From Candidula unifasciata (taxonomy: Eukaryota; Mollusca; Gastropoda; Stylommatophora; Geomitridae), in assembly GCA_905116865.2 (NCBI GenBank), contig CAJHNH020003135.1, positions 549,903-613,902 on the forward strand: a DNA stretch of 64,000 nucleotides. The letters run 5' to 3'. The first letter of the stretch is position 1. Each line of letters starts with the position of its first letter. Below are positions 56,801 to 64,000 of the stretch, piece by piece. The notes below the pieces were generated by a model. It did no database searches. It had not been told where the DNA came from and saw only the letters and a program-made list of their open reading frames with translations. The translations under genes and the position numbers were made by a program.

Positions 56801-59800
56801 ATTTAGTAGTTGTGGGGGGGGGGGGGGGGGGGGTGGAAGAACTACAACAAATAGATCATAAGTAAAGGTAGTAAGTAAATACATATGTAAAGTTAATTGG
56901 GTATTTCGACGTTTCACCCCACTAATTTTTTAAATATTTATCACATTTTGAATTTTTCTGGGACCTAAAAAAAGCCAGTATATATTTGGTGACTCGTGTT
57001 GTGATTCTTCGGTCTCTATCAGTGAGATCTGAGGCTTACAGGAAAATCTGACCTAAAAAAAAAAAAACAACATTAGGATCACAAGGAACCCCAACCCTGA
57101 TCCCTTCCCCAAAGCTTTTAGTTACTAAATTCATATTCTGACCTATTAAACACTATGCAGGAGCAGAGAGAGAAATGTATACCAGTGTATTCTATGCTTT
57201 TGGAGAACATGTTACTGCAAAACATGGCAATATATCAGCATTTACGGGACTGGACTGTGTTCCAACAGGAAGTGTTCTTGGGACATCAAGGTTAACGAGG
57301 TTAAGAGATTTTTGTGTGGGCACTGCAGGTTTCTTCATTTAAAAGGGTACAACTAGGGGGCTGCGTGGTCTCAAGGCATGGTGTCCGCTTTAAGTGCTAG
57401 AGGTTCCAGGTTCAATCCCCGGTAAGGGCTGGAATTTGTCACAGGGACTTGGACTTCCAGTGATTCCCCTTGGTCTCTGTGTAGTGAGATTGGATGCTCG
57501 TGTGCATTGTTGCACACGTAAAAAATCCCTTGGCAGTTGTAAATCAAAAAGATAGCTTAACAACACTGGCAGGTCAAAAATTGTCAATCTCCAGCACTGA
57601 TATCTAAGTGGTTTTATGATTGCTCTAAGTGGTTTTATGATTGTTCTAAGTGGTTTTATGATTGTTCTAAGTGGTTTTATGATTGTTTTAAGTGGTTTTA
57701 TGATTGTTCTATGTGGTTAATGAGCAGCACAAGCAGCAGGTTAAATGCATGTGCTGGCAACAATCATCCTGAAATCTCATATTCTGATCATGGAGGACTT
57801 TTCTGAACATGAGCTAGTCTAGTCACTTTCAATTGCCACCGACTCTGGGTTTACCATGCCTCCCTACAGCAGAGTATAACACTCTCAACTGGACAGATGT
57901 TCACCAACAGATGGGGCCCAAATCTGGAAGTGAAGTGCCAGGTGGTATTATGTCTTCCTTGCAGCAGGTACCTTGAAAATTATCTAAATACCTGGCAGGT
58001 TTAGAGAGATCTATCAATCAAATAATGACATTCGGGTGCTGCGTGGTCTTGAGGCATGAAGTCCACCTTGAGTGCTGAGTCCCGGGTTCAAGCGCCGGTG
58101 AAAGCTGGGATTTTTTCATGCGGACTTTTAATAATTTACCCTGGTCTCTGTGTAGTGAGATTGGACTCCTGTGTGTATTCTTAGGCAAGTAAAAAAAATC
58201 CCTTAGCAGTTGGAAATCGAAAAAAGTAGCCTAATGGCACTGCCTGTGCAAAATTTGGGGTGAAAAATCTACCCAAAGTATTTCAGGATCCTCACCGGTG
58301 CTACAGAGTTCATGTACTGCGCTGAGATTTTTCTCAGACTTGAGTTAGAAGTAGAACTGAGCACTTATGGGTTACTACCCATGTGCCATGATGTTGTTCA
58401 AACTTCAAACTAGAAACGTCAAATAATGACACACACAACAGCTTGGCAATATAATTCACATGACCTTAAACTTTCTTCTTCTTCTTTGCTGTAAACTCTG
58501 ACGGAAAGTTCTGGTTGTTCACCCTGTTCTGGACTTTAGTCTTTTTCCAGTAATTGAGTTTTGCATGCACTCCTATTTTACAGATCTGGCTTTTTTATAC
58601 GGAGAATGTTCCTTGCTTCTCAGGCAGATGTACTCCGACTCTGAAGGACACCCCTAATTAGTCGACTCTCACAACAGGCTTGTGAGGAAGGCAGTGGGAC
58701 TAATCTTGTTTTCTCCCACAATGAGGCTCTGCAACCCATAGGAAGACCCCAAAACACCTCAGTCTTCTCCTTTGCGTTCACCCGCTGTAAACTCTGGCAG
58801 AAAGCTCTGGTTGTTCATCCACTTCTGGATTGCAGTCCTGTTCCCTGAGTGTTGCGTGTGCATCTGTTTTACAGATCTGATTTATTTGTATACAGACTGC
58901 TGGTTCCTTGCCTCTCAGGCAGATGCACTCCGACTTCAAAGGAAAACACCTCAGTTAGCCTTTACACTGCATTAATAATTTGTTACAAGAGATCAGTCAG
59001 TTTTACCTGGCAATGGAGATCCCTTGACAGGCTGAGTTATCAGGGGCTCGGAAGGACCCAGTCCAGCAGACGACACAGCTATGACAGTGACCTTGTATTT
59101 GACGTTTTCTTTCAGGCCATCTAAGGTCATTTCATGAATGGTGTTACTGATATTCAGAGTTTTTTCAGCCTCTTTCATGTCGGAAAAAGAAAAAAAGATA
59201 TTTAAAGTCATTTTCCCTGATAGTCTGAGTGACAATGTGCAGGTGTGACCAGTTTGAAGGTGTTGTAGGTATATTACCTTTATACATATGTGTGAGCATT
59301 GTGAGTTGGGTGTCTGGGGCATGTGAATGTATGGGTTATACCAGTGCATTGTTGTAGGCAAGAGTCAATGTGGTGTGTAAAGAGTTAATGAAGCCAGGGC
59401 TTGGTGAAGCACTAGTACACACTGGCAGTCATGTTGTGTTGAGCTTGTGAGTGTAAATGTTTGAACCACTTAAACTTGTGAGACACAGGTTGCTTGATAT
59501 TCATGGGTGACTGCAGACACCCTGAGTTCTGTGGGTAAAGTGAGTTCCATGTGTTGACAGCAGTGAATGGCAAAATGAGTTGCCTTTCAGTCAGTCTAAG
59601 TGTGTGGATGTGTGCGTGAATTGTTGAAGTCCTTTGGATGCATGGACTCTGTTGTGTGGCAGTTTTAATAATATGGGGGATCATGAGTTAGACTTTGGAA
59701 TTCTGTCAGTGTGATTTTCTAGAATAGACAGTTGTGCAGCACATGTGTGTTGGGGGTCAGCACAGTTGCAGCTATGTGGCAGGCTGGTTGACGGGGTGTC

Positions 59801-62800
59801 CTTAAATGATACAGAAGGTGCTGTGGTAACTTTGTGTATGGTGGCCAGTGTGGAGTTCTGATGGGGAGGAATCGGGAATGCTGGTCCCCGGTAGACAGTT
59901 GTGCAGCACATGTGTGTTGGGGTCAGCACAGTTGCAGCTATGTAGCAGGCTGGTTGACGGGGTGTCCTTTAGTGATACAGAAAGTGCTGTGGTAACTTTG
60001 TGTATGGTGGCCAGTGCGGAATTTTTGATGGGAAGGAATTGGGAATGCTGGGCAGAGTAAGAGTAAATGTATGAAAGATTGAGTATAAGTATGTATGAGA
60101 GTGTATGTATGGGTATTAATGAGTGTGTAAGAATGCATGTGTGAGTGTGTGTGTGTGTGTGTGTGTGTATGTATGCATGTATGTATGCATGTATGCATGT
60201 GTGTGCTCTATATGCATATTTGAATGCATGCATTTACCATCCATGTGTTGGATGATTTTTGTTTTTTCAAACTTATATTCATTATGTACTTTGTTACATA
60301 AAAATAGCATGCTTTATATGGTATGGGACGTCGCAGGTCGACCCAGCCTAAAATGGGTACCAGGATGGGCTGTCCTGGGAAAGTAAAGACAGCCGGCGTA
60401 ATGCTGACCACATTACCCACAGAGTGCTGATGGTCTGTAAAAATATGGGACGCGCTGCCCATATGCCCGATGCGCCGAAAGGCGTGAACAGGGAACTTTA
60501 CTTTTTTTTTTAATTGTTTATAAATAACCTACAACTGTGGTCTGAAAGATGAGTGTTTGGAAGGGTCAAATGTTAGTCAGGCCTGCGTGCCCTATTTGTA
60601 ACCCTTTTTGAAAATAAAGCCCATTCCCTCGTTTGCACCTAACACATCTTGAGGCTTGGAAATGAGCACCAGTCTATTTATTTCACAACTCCCATACCCC
60701 CGTGTGGGTTCCGGGGCCCCATTGTGGGGAAAACAAGAATAGACCCACTGCCTCCCCAAAAGCATGTCGTAAGAGTCGACTAATTGGGGAGCTTCCTTTG
60801 AAGTCGGAGTGCATCTGCCGGAGAGGCAAGGAACCAACAGTCTGTATTCAAGAGAATGAGATCTGTAAAACTGATGCACACGCAACACTCAGGTTCTGGA
60901 GCAGGGCTGCAGTTCAGTAGTGGACGAGCAACCAGAACTTTCCGCCAGAGTGTACAGCTGGTGAACGCGAAGAAGAAGAAGAAGAACAACTCCCATACAG
61001 TAGTGACACAAACATTTCAATGACGGGTGAAGAAGCTACAAGTGAGACTCACCGATGCAGGTGTTGTCTTCATCAAGTGGGCAGTACCTGATCAGGTATT
61101 CTGTGATGTAACTGGTCTCTTCCAGACACCCAAAACTGTCCCACAGAATGGTCAGCCCATTGACCGGATGATCAGATGACTGGCGCACATTCCTTGGAGT
61201 GTTTTGTGGCTCTAGAGAAGATCATAAATTAAGACTTAATCTACAGTCTGAACACATAGTTACTTAGTTAGTCTTTCCTCCTGAGCCTAGGCAGCGAGGA
61301 GGGCAGAGGTCATAGCTTTCCATGTCTGTCAGTTTGTTGCCACCTGTTTAAGGTCATGGATGTTCATTAGGCCAATGGTTGAGCCTTTCCAGATGATGGT
61401 TCAACGCAGAGTCTCTCTTGGTCTTCCCCCCTATTTTTTTCCCCTTCCAGTGTCCATAGGAAGGCTTGATGGGGGAGTCTTGTCTTATCCATTCAGGGTG
61501 GATGGCTGATGTAGTTCCAGCAGCGCTTTCTTATAAAATTGGATTCTTTATCTGAGTTTGGTCTCTTGTCTTATTTGTGTACTGGATCTGAAATCTGCCT
61601 AGTGGAGATTTAGTATTCTTCTAAGACACTTGTTCTCAAAATTGTCTCCCTTTTTTAAAAATCTAGAGCTACTTGGAAATAATTGGAGATGCAAATCCTT
61701 CAATGATAATAGAATTTTTTTTAAAGTTCATCTATTCCAATATTTAGGATCCATTTTAAGTGATCTAGGGTCCAGACCAGAAATCATCTCTAGGATTGCC
61801 CAGACAACATCAGTCCTGGCCAAACAGCAAATATTATGGAGGTCCAAAAATATTTCATGTAAAACTAAGTTACGACTGCTCAGAACAGTAGTTATTAGCA
61901 CATTTACATTCGTCTGTGAAACGTGGACCTTAACTGCGCTTAAAACAGATGGACTGGAAATGAGATCGTTCAGACATATATACAGACCGTATCACAAATG
62001 ATGAGGTTTGTTGTGTAAGTTACTCGGCACAATGGAAACTATGAACTCTTTTTACTACAGCAGAAAGGCCACAAGTGCAATGGTACAGACATGTAATAAG
62101 ATCTAACAGCCTCTCAGTAACAATACTACACAGCTCAGTAGAGGGGAAGAGGAGAAGAAACAAAAAAAAAACAACAGACTTGGGAACACAGCCGGACTGA
62201 ACAAGCCTTAGGAATGCAACCATGAAGCAACTGACCATCAAAGGTGGAGGGAGCTGATCAGACAGTCAACAGCAACTGGTGACCCAACGACATGCAGAGT
62301 TACGGGACAATGATGATGATGATGATGTATCTGGTCTAGGACTGGTCACAAAAGAATGGGGTACTTGAGGTATTCACCGGTGCCCCATAGTTTTATCCTG
62401 AAGAAGTGCCCCTGGGGGGCCATTCTTTCCCTGTCTGACCTATAAAATCTGGTCAGTCTTGTCAAACATGCTCCAGATGTAGTCTGTTGCAGTAGATACA
62501 TCCACAAATGGCAGTCAGTGAGACCAAGACCCCATCCAGTGTAGGTGTGTTCTGGAATTAGTTTCTTCTTCTTCAGCATTCTGAACCTTTGAGGTTGACT
62601 GCTGTAGACATCACCTGCCTCTGTTCATCTCTGTGATTTAGTCCTCTCTTGGAAGAATACTTGGCATAAGGTTGAAGGACCAGATAACTAACAATGAGGT
62701 AGTGGGAAGACAAGATCACTAACACTAAGGTAGTGGGAAGAGCAGTTACTACAACAGTTTTCTCAATGTTTACTCTATGAAGGCTTAGATGGCTGGGTCA

Positions 62801-63632
62801 CACCTGGAGAATGGAGGATGGTAGAGCCCCTAAGGACATCCTCTCTGGTGAACTACAGATGGGTAGAAGGTGTTGAGATTGACCTCTACTGCGATATAAA
62901 GAACTGTGCAAGTGGGACATGAATGATACAAATATTGAGGTGATTCCAAGTGTTTGCAGGTCTGCCTTCATACTATTTCTTCACCATATTCTTGGTCTGC
63001 CTTGTGATCTTTGACCGCTCAACTCCCTTGCGTGCACAGTTTTTACCTCTCTTTTACCTTATGTAACTTTCTTTCAATATGCCCCAGCTCTGAAATTAGT
63101 TCGGATGAAACTTCTGCTCTACAGATTTCTGCCTATTTATACTATCATGCTGCCTGGCTCTCTAGTGAAGTTGGTTAAACCTGACTTTCGCGGCGGCCGG
63201 GTGACGAACTCCTTGTGGTCCGGGTTCACTCCTGGGGGTAGGCAGAAAAGCCACATTTCTCCCAGATTAGCGGTACCTATAATGGAATCAATGCCGAAGG
63301 GTTGCGATATCCATAGTACCGAGCCAAAGGGTTTACAACTCATGGTTTCTGGATACGTTAAAATAAACCAACAATACTATCATGCTCTGGTTTAACCTTG
63401 AAATCACAGAACTGAAAAAAAAAATTTAAATGGATTTATAGAAACAAAACTTACTCTGATTACGGAGATAAACACAAGAACTCCAGTGGATACCACTGCT
63501 GGTCACATGACCTGCATGCAAAGCTTCTGCCGTGACCCCAATTAAAAAGTCACTGTAATGGCAATCGGAACTTCCTGGCTGCAGTTCGTAGGTTACCTGA
63601 TCGGCCGGCAGTTTGACCCAATTAATATCACT
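48002..63632 (-). CDS. FN3-repeat type I receptor, class I cytokine receptor-like, 7 exons, 5' end outside window
   Basis: Seven exons (2292 nt) join in frame to 763 residues plus stop. Residues 1-59: second half of an FN3/cytokine-receptor domain, with GIHWSSC at the place of the WSxWS motif. Residues 60-165: a complete membrane-proximal FN3 domain with strands NGLTILW, YITEYLIRYC and VKYKVTVIAVSSAGLGPSEP. Residues 175-195: the single transmembrane segment. Residues 196-763: a cytoplasmic tail with YSPQ (222-225), RPLPKTP (233-239; RxxPxxP, SH3-type) and YENP (748-751, pYxN type). YSPQ fits the YxPQ/YxxQ STAT docking pattern of gp130. No obvious proline-rich box 1 directly after the membrane and no kinase or phosphatase domain. 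Cytokine receptor is the best guess; another FN3 adhesion or guidance receptor is possible. Confidence 0.82.
49665..50200 (+). repeat. Dispersed repeat, family D, split by a SINE
   Basis: 49665-49796 has cgtcccctcgtaggatgcaa, agccccaccctagct, gacatggcctagcc, gacctctccacgggtgat. It resumes at 50101 with ccacgggtgatccccatcgg, catggtggcact, gtgatgtcctggttgggt. Uninterrupted copy at 9590-9905. Confidence 0.88.
49797..50100 (+). mobile_element. tRNA-derived SINE, family S, nested insertion with 12-bp TSD
   Basis: Head gggagtcgccgtggcagagc with box A, tcgtgggttcgctccctgg with box B, tail tcctttactttttttactt. Direct repeats tccacgggtgat at 49785-49796 and 50101-50112. An internal duplication of ggctccaggtcgaccagcc makes this copy about 30 bp longer than the one at 18003. 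It lies in the last receptor intron, opposite strand. Confidence 0.96.
50655..50885 (+). repeat. Dispersed repeat, family E, with C38 run
   Basis: gttaaccctttggatatcgc, aacctttcggccttgattcc, aatctgggagaaatgtggct, then a C run at 50789-50826, ggagtgaacctggaccacaa, ggagttcgtcaccc. The reverse complement of the same order is at 63165-63365. Confidence 0.85.
50905..51075 (+). mobile_element. tRNA-derived SINE, family S, degenerate
   Basis: acagtggtctagacacttgt, ctgggctcccaggtgaaaa, ctgggtaccgggaaatgt, gatactgaccacatgacac. Box B eroded. Confidence 0.65.
51085..51655. other. Receptor intron, A/T-rich, nothing recognised
   Basis: Long A and T runs around 51385-51485. No gene. Confidence 0.55.
51656..51905. 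repeat. Imperfect tandem repeat
   Basis: Repeated strings cagagaatcttggcacagaa, aatctgagctagtacacaga, atctaagctagcatagataa and cctg in about three rounds of roughly 100 bp built from shorter related units. Confidence 0.8.
52215..52545. repeat. About 73-bp tandem repeat, four copies
   Basis: Unit contains aaaacaaatacaattaaaa, tttctaaaaat, gaattttactgcaaactgtt and cacaa(g/c)agaaa. The first copy is a partial one. Confidence 0.85.
52583..52840 (-). mobile_element. tRNA-derived SINE, family V
   Basis: The - strand starts gtctctgtgacgaagtggtc, aagccatttgcctcgcgctc, gaaggttgtgggttcattcc (tRNA-like boxes) and then carries cagcgctcttggtagggg, aaagagagaccaggcc, gataaaacccagttc. Matches 55640-55815. 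Confidence 0.8.
52841..53531. other. Receptor intron, nothing recognised
   Basis: No coding or repeat similarity seen. Confidence 0.5.
53532..53624 (-). CDS. Receptor cytoplasmic exon with YSPQ motif
   Basis: 93 nt, phase 0 to 0. On the - strand the acceptor is ctatctaacag and the donor ATG|GTAAGC. Encodes NYSPQKPQDIRNRPLPKTPE then DQQFYGSSACM. Found by scanning for a phase-0 exon between the juxtamembrane and tail exons. Equal phases make it a possible cassette: skipping joins TSE to NTHG in frame and deletes both YSPQ and RPLPKTP. Confidence 0.85.
53745..53945 (+). repeat. (GAA)n-tailed dispersed repeat, 5' truncated
   Basis: gaagccttcaaagtcagagt, catctgcctgagaggcaagg, aagccagatctatgaattgg, aggttctggaacaagactaa, acagccggtgaacacgaag. 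Confidence 0.87.
54052..54246 (+). mobile_element. tRNA-derived SINE, family S, lacking its head
   Basis: ccttggcttccaggtagtcc, gagtgggtaccaggg, ggcggccggcgtgatgctga, gattggtctataaaaatata, ggcgtggaaaagggtccttt. 5' truncated before the tRNA-like part. Confidence 0.9.
54418..54715 (-). repeat. (GAA)n-tailed dispersed repeat
   Basis: ttcttcttcttgttcactgg, ctgtaaactc, catccacttctggactttgg, gttctagaactt, ctggcctctcaagcaaatac, cacaaaggggcccc. Confidence 0.87.
54716..55211. other. Receptor intron, nothing recognised
   Basis: No coding similarity; T runs at about 55003 and 55105. Confidence 0.5.
55212..55538. repeat. 19-bp tandem array, 17 nearly identical copies
   Basis: Unit gtgttaggaaaacatgtca, with no substitutions seen inside the array. 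Far more uniform than the other arrays here. Confidence 0.98.
55640..55815 (-). mobile_element. tRNA-derived SINE, family V, head missing
   Basis: aaggttaaagttaacaggaa, tgcctgggtttatcgcattt, gagtgctgcacaaagca, tccgtagctttggcaact: matches the body at 52583-52840. Confidence 0.75.
55816..56278. other. Receptor intron, nothing recognised
   Basis: AT-rich, no gene or repeat identified. Confidence 0.5.
56279..56351 (-). CDS. Receptor juxtamembrane exon
   Basis: 73 nt, phase 2 to 0. The - strand acceptor is tcctttcag and the donor GAG|GTAAGT. Encodes (K)YCLFWKKKLANTENLIQPY then GQTSE. Basic residues directly after the membrane segment fix the topology, with the C-terminus inside. Confidence 0.9.
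56670..56754 (-). CDS. Receptor transmembrane exon
   Basis: 85 nt, phase 1 to 2. The - strand acceptor is ttttcatag and the donor GGAA|GTAAGT. Encodes (D)PEFNTS, then the hydrophobic LGIIVGISSFMILLGLVIAL and W. One transmembrane helix per exon is usual for cytokine and FN3 receptors. Confidence 0.93.
56814..56833. repeat. Poly-G tract
   Basis: Run of about 20 G in the intron 60 bp upstream (on the - strand) of the transmembrane exon. Confidence 0.9.
56835..57357. other. Receptor intron, nothing recognised
   Basis: No coding similarity or clear repeat. Confidence 0.5.
57358..57597 (+). mobile_element. tRNA-derived SINE, family L
   Basis: gggctgcgtggtctcaaggc, atggtgtccgctttaagtgc, gaggttccaggttcaatccc (box B), ctctgtgtagtgagattgga, aaaatcccttggcagttg. 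Matches 58028-58415. Confidence 0.88.
57598..57715. repeat. 21-bp tandem repeat, about five copies
   Basis: Unit taagtggttttatgattgtt plus c. Confidence 0.92.
58028..58415 (+). mobile_element. tRNA-derived SINE, family L, longer copy
   Basis: ggtgctgcgtggtcttgagg, gagtcccgggttcaagcgcc (box B), ctctgtgtagtgagattgga, tcccttagcagttgg. The 3' end gagcacttatgggttactac, ccatgtgccatgatgttgtt resembles family C and the RNase H-type LINE ends. Confidence 0.85.
58475..58765 (-). repeat. (GAA)n-tailed dispersed repeat
   Basis: cttcttcttctttgctgtaa, gacggaaagttctggttgtt, ttttacagatctggc, gcttctcaggcagatgt, tcccacaatgaggctctgc. Confidence 0.9.
58768..58970 (-). repeat. (GAA)n-tailed dispersed repeat, second copy in tandem
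   Basis: ttgcgttcacccgctgtaaa, tctggcagaaagctctggtt, tccacttctgg, ttttacagatctgattta, cctctcaggcagatgcactc. Same orientation as its neighbour. Confidence 0.9.
59007..59171 (-). CDS. Receptor exon: second half of the membrane-proximal FN3 domain
   Basis: 165 nt, phase 1 to 1. The - strand acceptor follows ttttttctttttccgac as atgaaag and the donor is CCAG|GTAAAA. Encodes (E)AEKTLNISNTIHEMTLDGL, KENVKYKVTVIAVSSAGLGP and SEPLITQPVKGSPLP. The Tyr and Ala/Gly/Pro pattern of FN3 strands F and G is clear. A second in-frame acceptor at 59216 would add 15 residues (GKMTLNIFF...) in the middle of the domain; it is less likely. Confidence 0.88.
59412..59690 (-). mobile_element. Possible LINE C-terminal remnant
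   Basis: The - strand reads RQLILPFTAVNTWNSLYPQN, then SPMNIKQPVSHKFKWFKHL, resembling the final R..FF..A...WNSLP.......S...FK..L stretch found at the end of CR1/Jockey-like RT proteins. Short, and the pattern is common. Confidence 0.5.
59725..60052. repeat. Tandem duplication, about 166-bp unit
   Basis: tagacagttgtgcagcacat through gatggggaggaatcggg and aatgctgg occurs at 59725 and again at 59891 with about 5% difference. Confidence 0.93.
60060..60215. repeat. (GT)n/(GTAT)n microsatellite
   Basis: gtgtgtgtgtgtgtgtgtgt followed by atgtatgcatgtatgtatgc. The source of the His/Thr-rich open frames on the - strand. Confidence 0.95.
60320..60510 (+). mobile_element. tRNA-derived SINE, family S, lacking its head
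   Basis: gtcgcaggtcgacccagcc, aaaatgggtaccagg, agccggcgtaatgctgacca, gccgaaaggcgtgaacaggg, aactttactttttttttt. Confidence 0.87.
60680..60990 (+). repeat. (GAA)n-tailed dispersed repeat, best full-length copy
   Basis: Starts about aactcccatacccccgtgtg, then ggttccggggccccattgtg, gcatgtcgtaagagtcgact, gaagtcggagtgcatctgcc, gagatctgtaaaactgatgc, tcaggttctggagcagggct, gtgaacgcgaagaagaagaa. About 310 bp. No tRNA-like boxes seen; the class (SINE or other) is undetermined. Confidence 0.92.
61053..61211 (-). CDS. Receptor exon: first half of the membrane-proximal FN3 domain
   Basis: 159 nt, phase 1 to 1. The - strand acceptor is cttctctag and the donor ATCG|GTGAGT. Encodes PQNTPRNVRQSSDHPVNGLT, ILWDSFGCLEETSYITEYLI and RYCPLDEDNTCI. 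Trp at strand B and Tyr at strand C are the FN3 core. Three Cys may form extra disulphides. Confidence 0.9.
61212..61629. other. Receptor intron, old repeat debris
   Basis: 61281-61560 resembles antisense LINE-end sequence (cagagtctctcttggtcttc), too decayed to assign. No gene. Confidence 0.45.
61630..62335 (+). mobile_element. Non-LTR retrotransposon 3' end (RT C-terminus) with (GAT)n tail
   Basis: Open to 62001: FQYLGSILSDLGSRPEIISR, IAQTTSVLAKQ, KTKLRLLRTVVISTFTFVCE then TWTLTA: the FxYLGSxLSxDG...TKLxLxxxVVxSxLLYGxETW region of RTE-like RT proteins. It is frameshifted beyond and ends in gatgatgatgatgat at about 62312-62326. It lies in a receptor intron, opposite strand. Confidence 0.9.
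62566..63060. repeat. Dispersed repeat split by a LINE fragment
   Basis: 62566-62645 (tcttcagcattctgaacctt, gacatcacctgcctctg) and 62945-63060 (tgtttgcaggtctgcctt, cttggtctgccttgtgatct, caactcccttgcgtg) match the continuous copy at 22955-23170. Confidence 0.75.
62650..62945 (+). mobile_element. LINE fragment inserted in the older repeat
   Basis: Contains WLGHTWRMEDGRAPKDILSG and, after a frame change, LLRYKELCKWDMNDTNIE, the family pattern preceding the GRPxLRxKDxC end seen intact at 14118. Confidence 0.75.
63165..63365 (-). repeat. Dispersed repeat, family E
   Basis: Reverse complement of 50655-50885: gtgacgaactccttgtggtc, cgggttcactcctggg, aagccacatttctcccagat, gttgcgatatcc. Here only four G/C stand where the other copy has a C38 run. 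Confidence 0.87.
63455..63632 (-). CDS. Receptor exon: FN3/cytokine-receptor domain with WSxWS-like motif
   Basis: 178 nt, phase 0 to 1. The - strand acceptor is ctcctgacag and the donor CAGA|GTAAGT. Encodes SDINWVKLPADQVTYELQPG, SSDCHYSDFLIGVTAEALHA and GHVTSSGIHWSSCVYLRNQ. Two Cys and the HWSS close to the domain end are reminiscent of WSxWS in class I receptors, but the motif is incomplete. Earlier exons lie beyond 64000. Confidence 0.88.
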
Positions 63633-63784
63633 CTGTCAGGAGGAAGAAATAGATAGGAATCACCTGGTTATAAAAGCTGCCATAAAAGTCAGGATCTTTG
63701 CAGGTGACACTTTGTACTAAAGAAAAGAAATGACTTACTGCCCTCCACACATGCAACGTTGTGGTCCTAACTTATCCCACTATA

Positions 63785-64000
63785 CAGACAACATTATGGT
63801 TTCCATTAATCTCTTGCACATAAAACATTATGGTCTCCATTGATCTCTTGCACATAAAACATTATGGTCTCCATTAATCTCTTGCACATACAACATTATG
63901 GTCTCCATTATTCTCTTGCACATACAACATTATGGTCTCCATTAATCTCTTGCACATACAACATTATTGTCTCCATTTGATCTGCTTGCACATACAACAT
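63785..64000. repeat. 34-bp tandem array running off the window
   Basis: Unit aacattatggtctccattaa plus tctcttgcacatac, six copies up to the window end. Total length unknown. Confidence 0.95.

Noticed and set aside
59172..59216. Longer version of the FN3 exon using the acceptor at 59216
   Set aside because: In frame, but it would insert a hydrophobic 15-residue stretch in the middle of the FN3 fold. Kept only as a minor alternative.
60123..60386. Cys/Val-rich + frame and His/Thr-rich - frames around 59938-60310
   Set aside because: Generated by the (GT)n/(GTAT)n microsatellite.

Overview
This is a eukaryotic (animal) genomic window. It has GT-AG introns, short exons separated by kilobases of AT-rich intron, dispersed SINE/LINE debris and many minisatellites. 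The gene content and the repeat types (LINE ends carrying a CxxCxxxCxSRIGLxxH motif, a SPIN-like hAT element) fit a mollusc, perhaps a gastropod. That assignment is inference, not proof.

Two genes lie tail to tail. On the + strand, positions 1219-31793 hold 14 exons for the C-terminal 402 residues of a polypyrimidine tract-binding protein (PTBP1/hephaestus family): RRM2, the RRM2-RRM3 linker, RRM3, RRM4 and the stop codon. RRM1 and the N-terminus lie left of the window. All 14 exons join in frame. On the - strand, positions 63632-48002 hold 7 exons for the last 763 residues of a single-pass FN3-repeat receptor. It resembles a class I cytokine receptor (gp130/Domeless-like) and has a long cytoplasmic tail with one YxPQ-type candidate STAT docking site. 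Its 5' part lies right of the window.

The rest is repeats. At least a dozen tandem arrays with units of 16-73 bp cover roughly 12 kb, mostly in PTBP introns and the 16-kb intergenic stretch (31.8-48 kb). Interspersed are a tRNA-derived SINE family with perfect target-site duplications (TSDs), several further SINE families, a (GAA)n-tailed family present about 13 times, 3' ends of two kinds of non-LTR retrotransposon (RT C-terminus with a GAT-rich tail; RNase H domain), two hAT-like elements with 8-bp TSDs, a 966-bp element with 63-bp perfect terminal inverted repeats, and foldback elements. A 17-base N run is at 17777-17793.

The most interesting signals are these. (1) A 34-nt PTBP exon matches in size and place the autoregulatory exon of vertebrate PTBP genes; skipping it produces a stop codon after eight codons. 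(2) A PTBP 5' splice site has been tandemly amplified about 28-fold together with the end of its exon. (3) PTBP introns carry long arrays of UCUCU-containing units. (4) The receptor's YSPQ motif sits in a 93-nt frame-preserving exon. No wholly new biological system could be established from the sequence alone.
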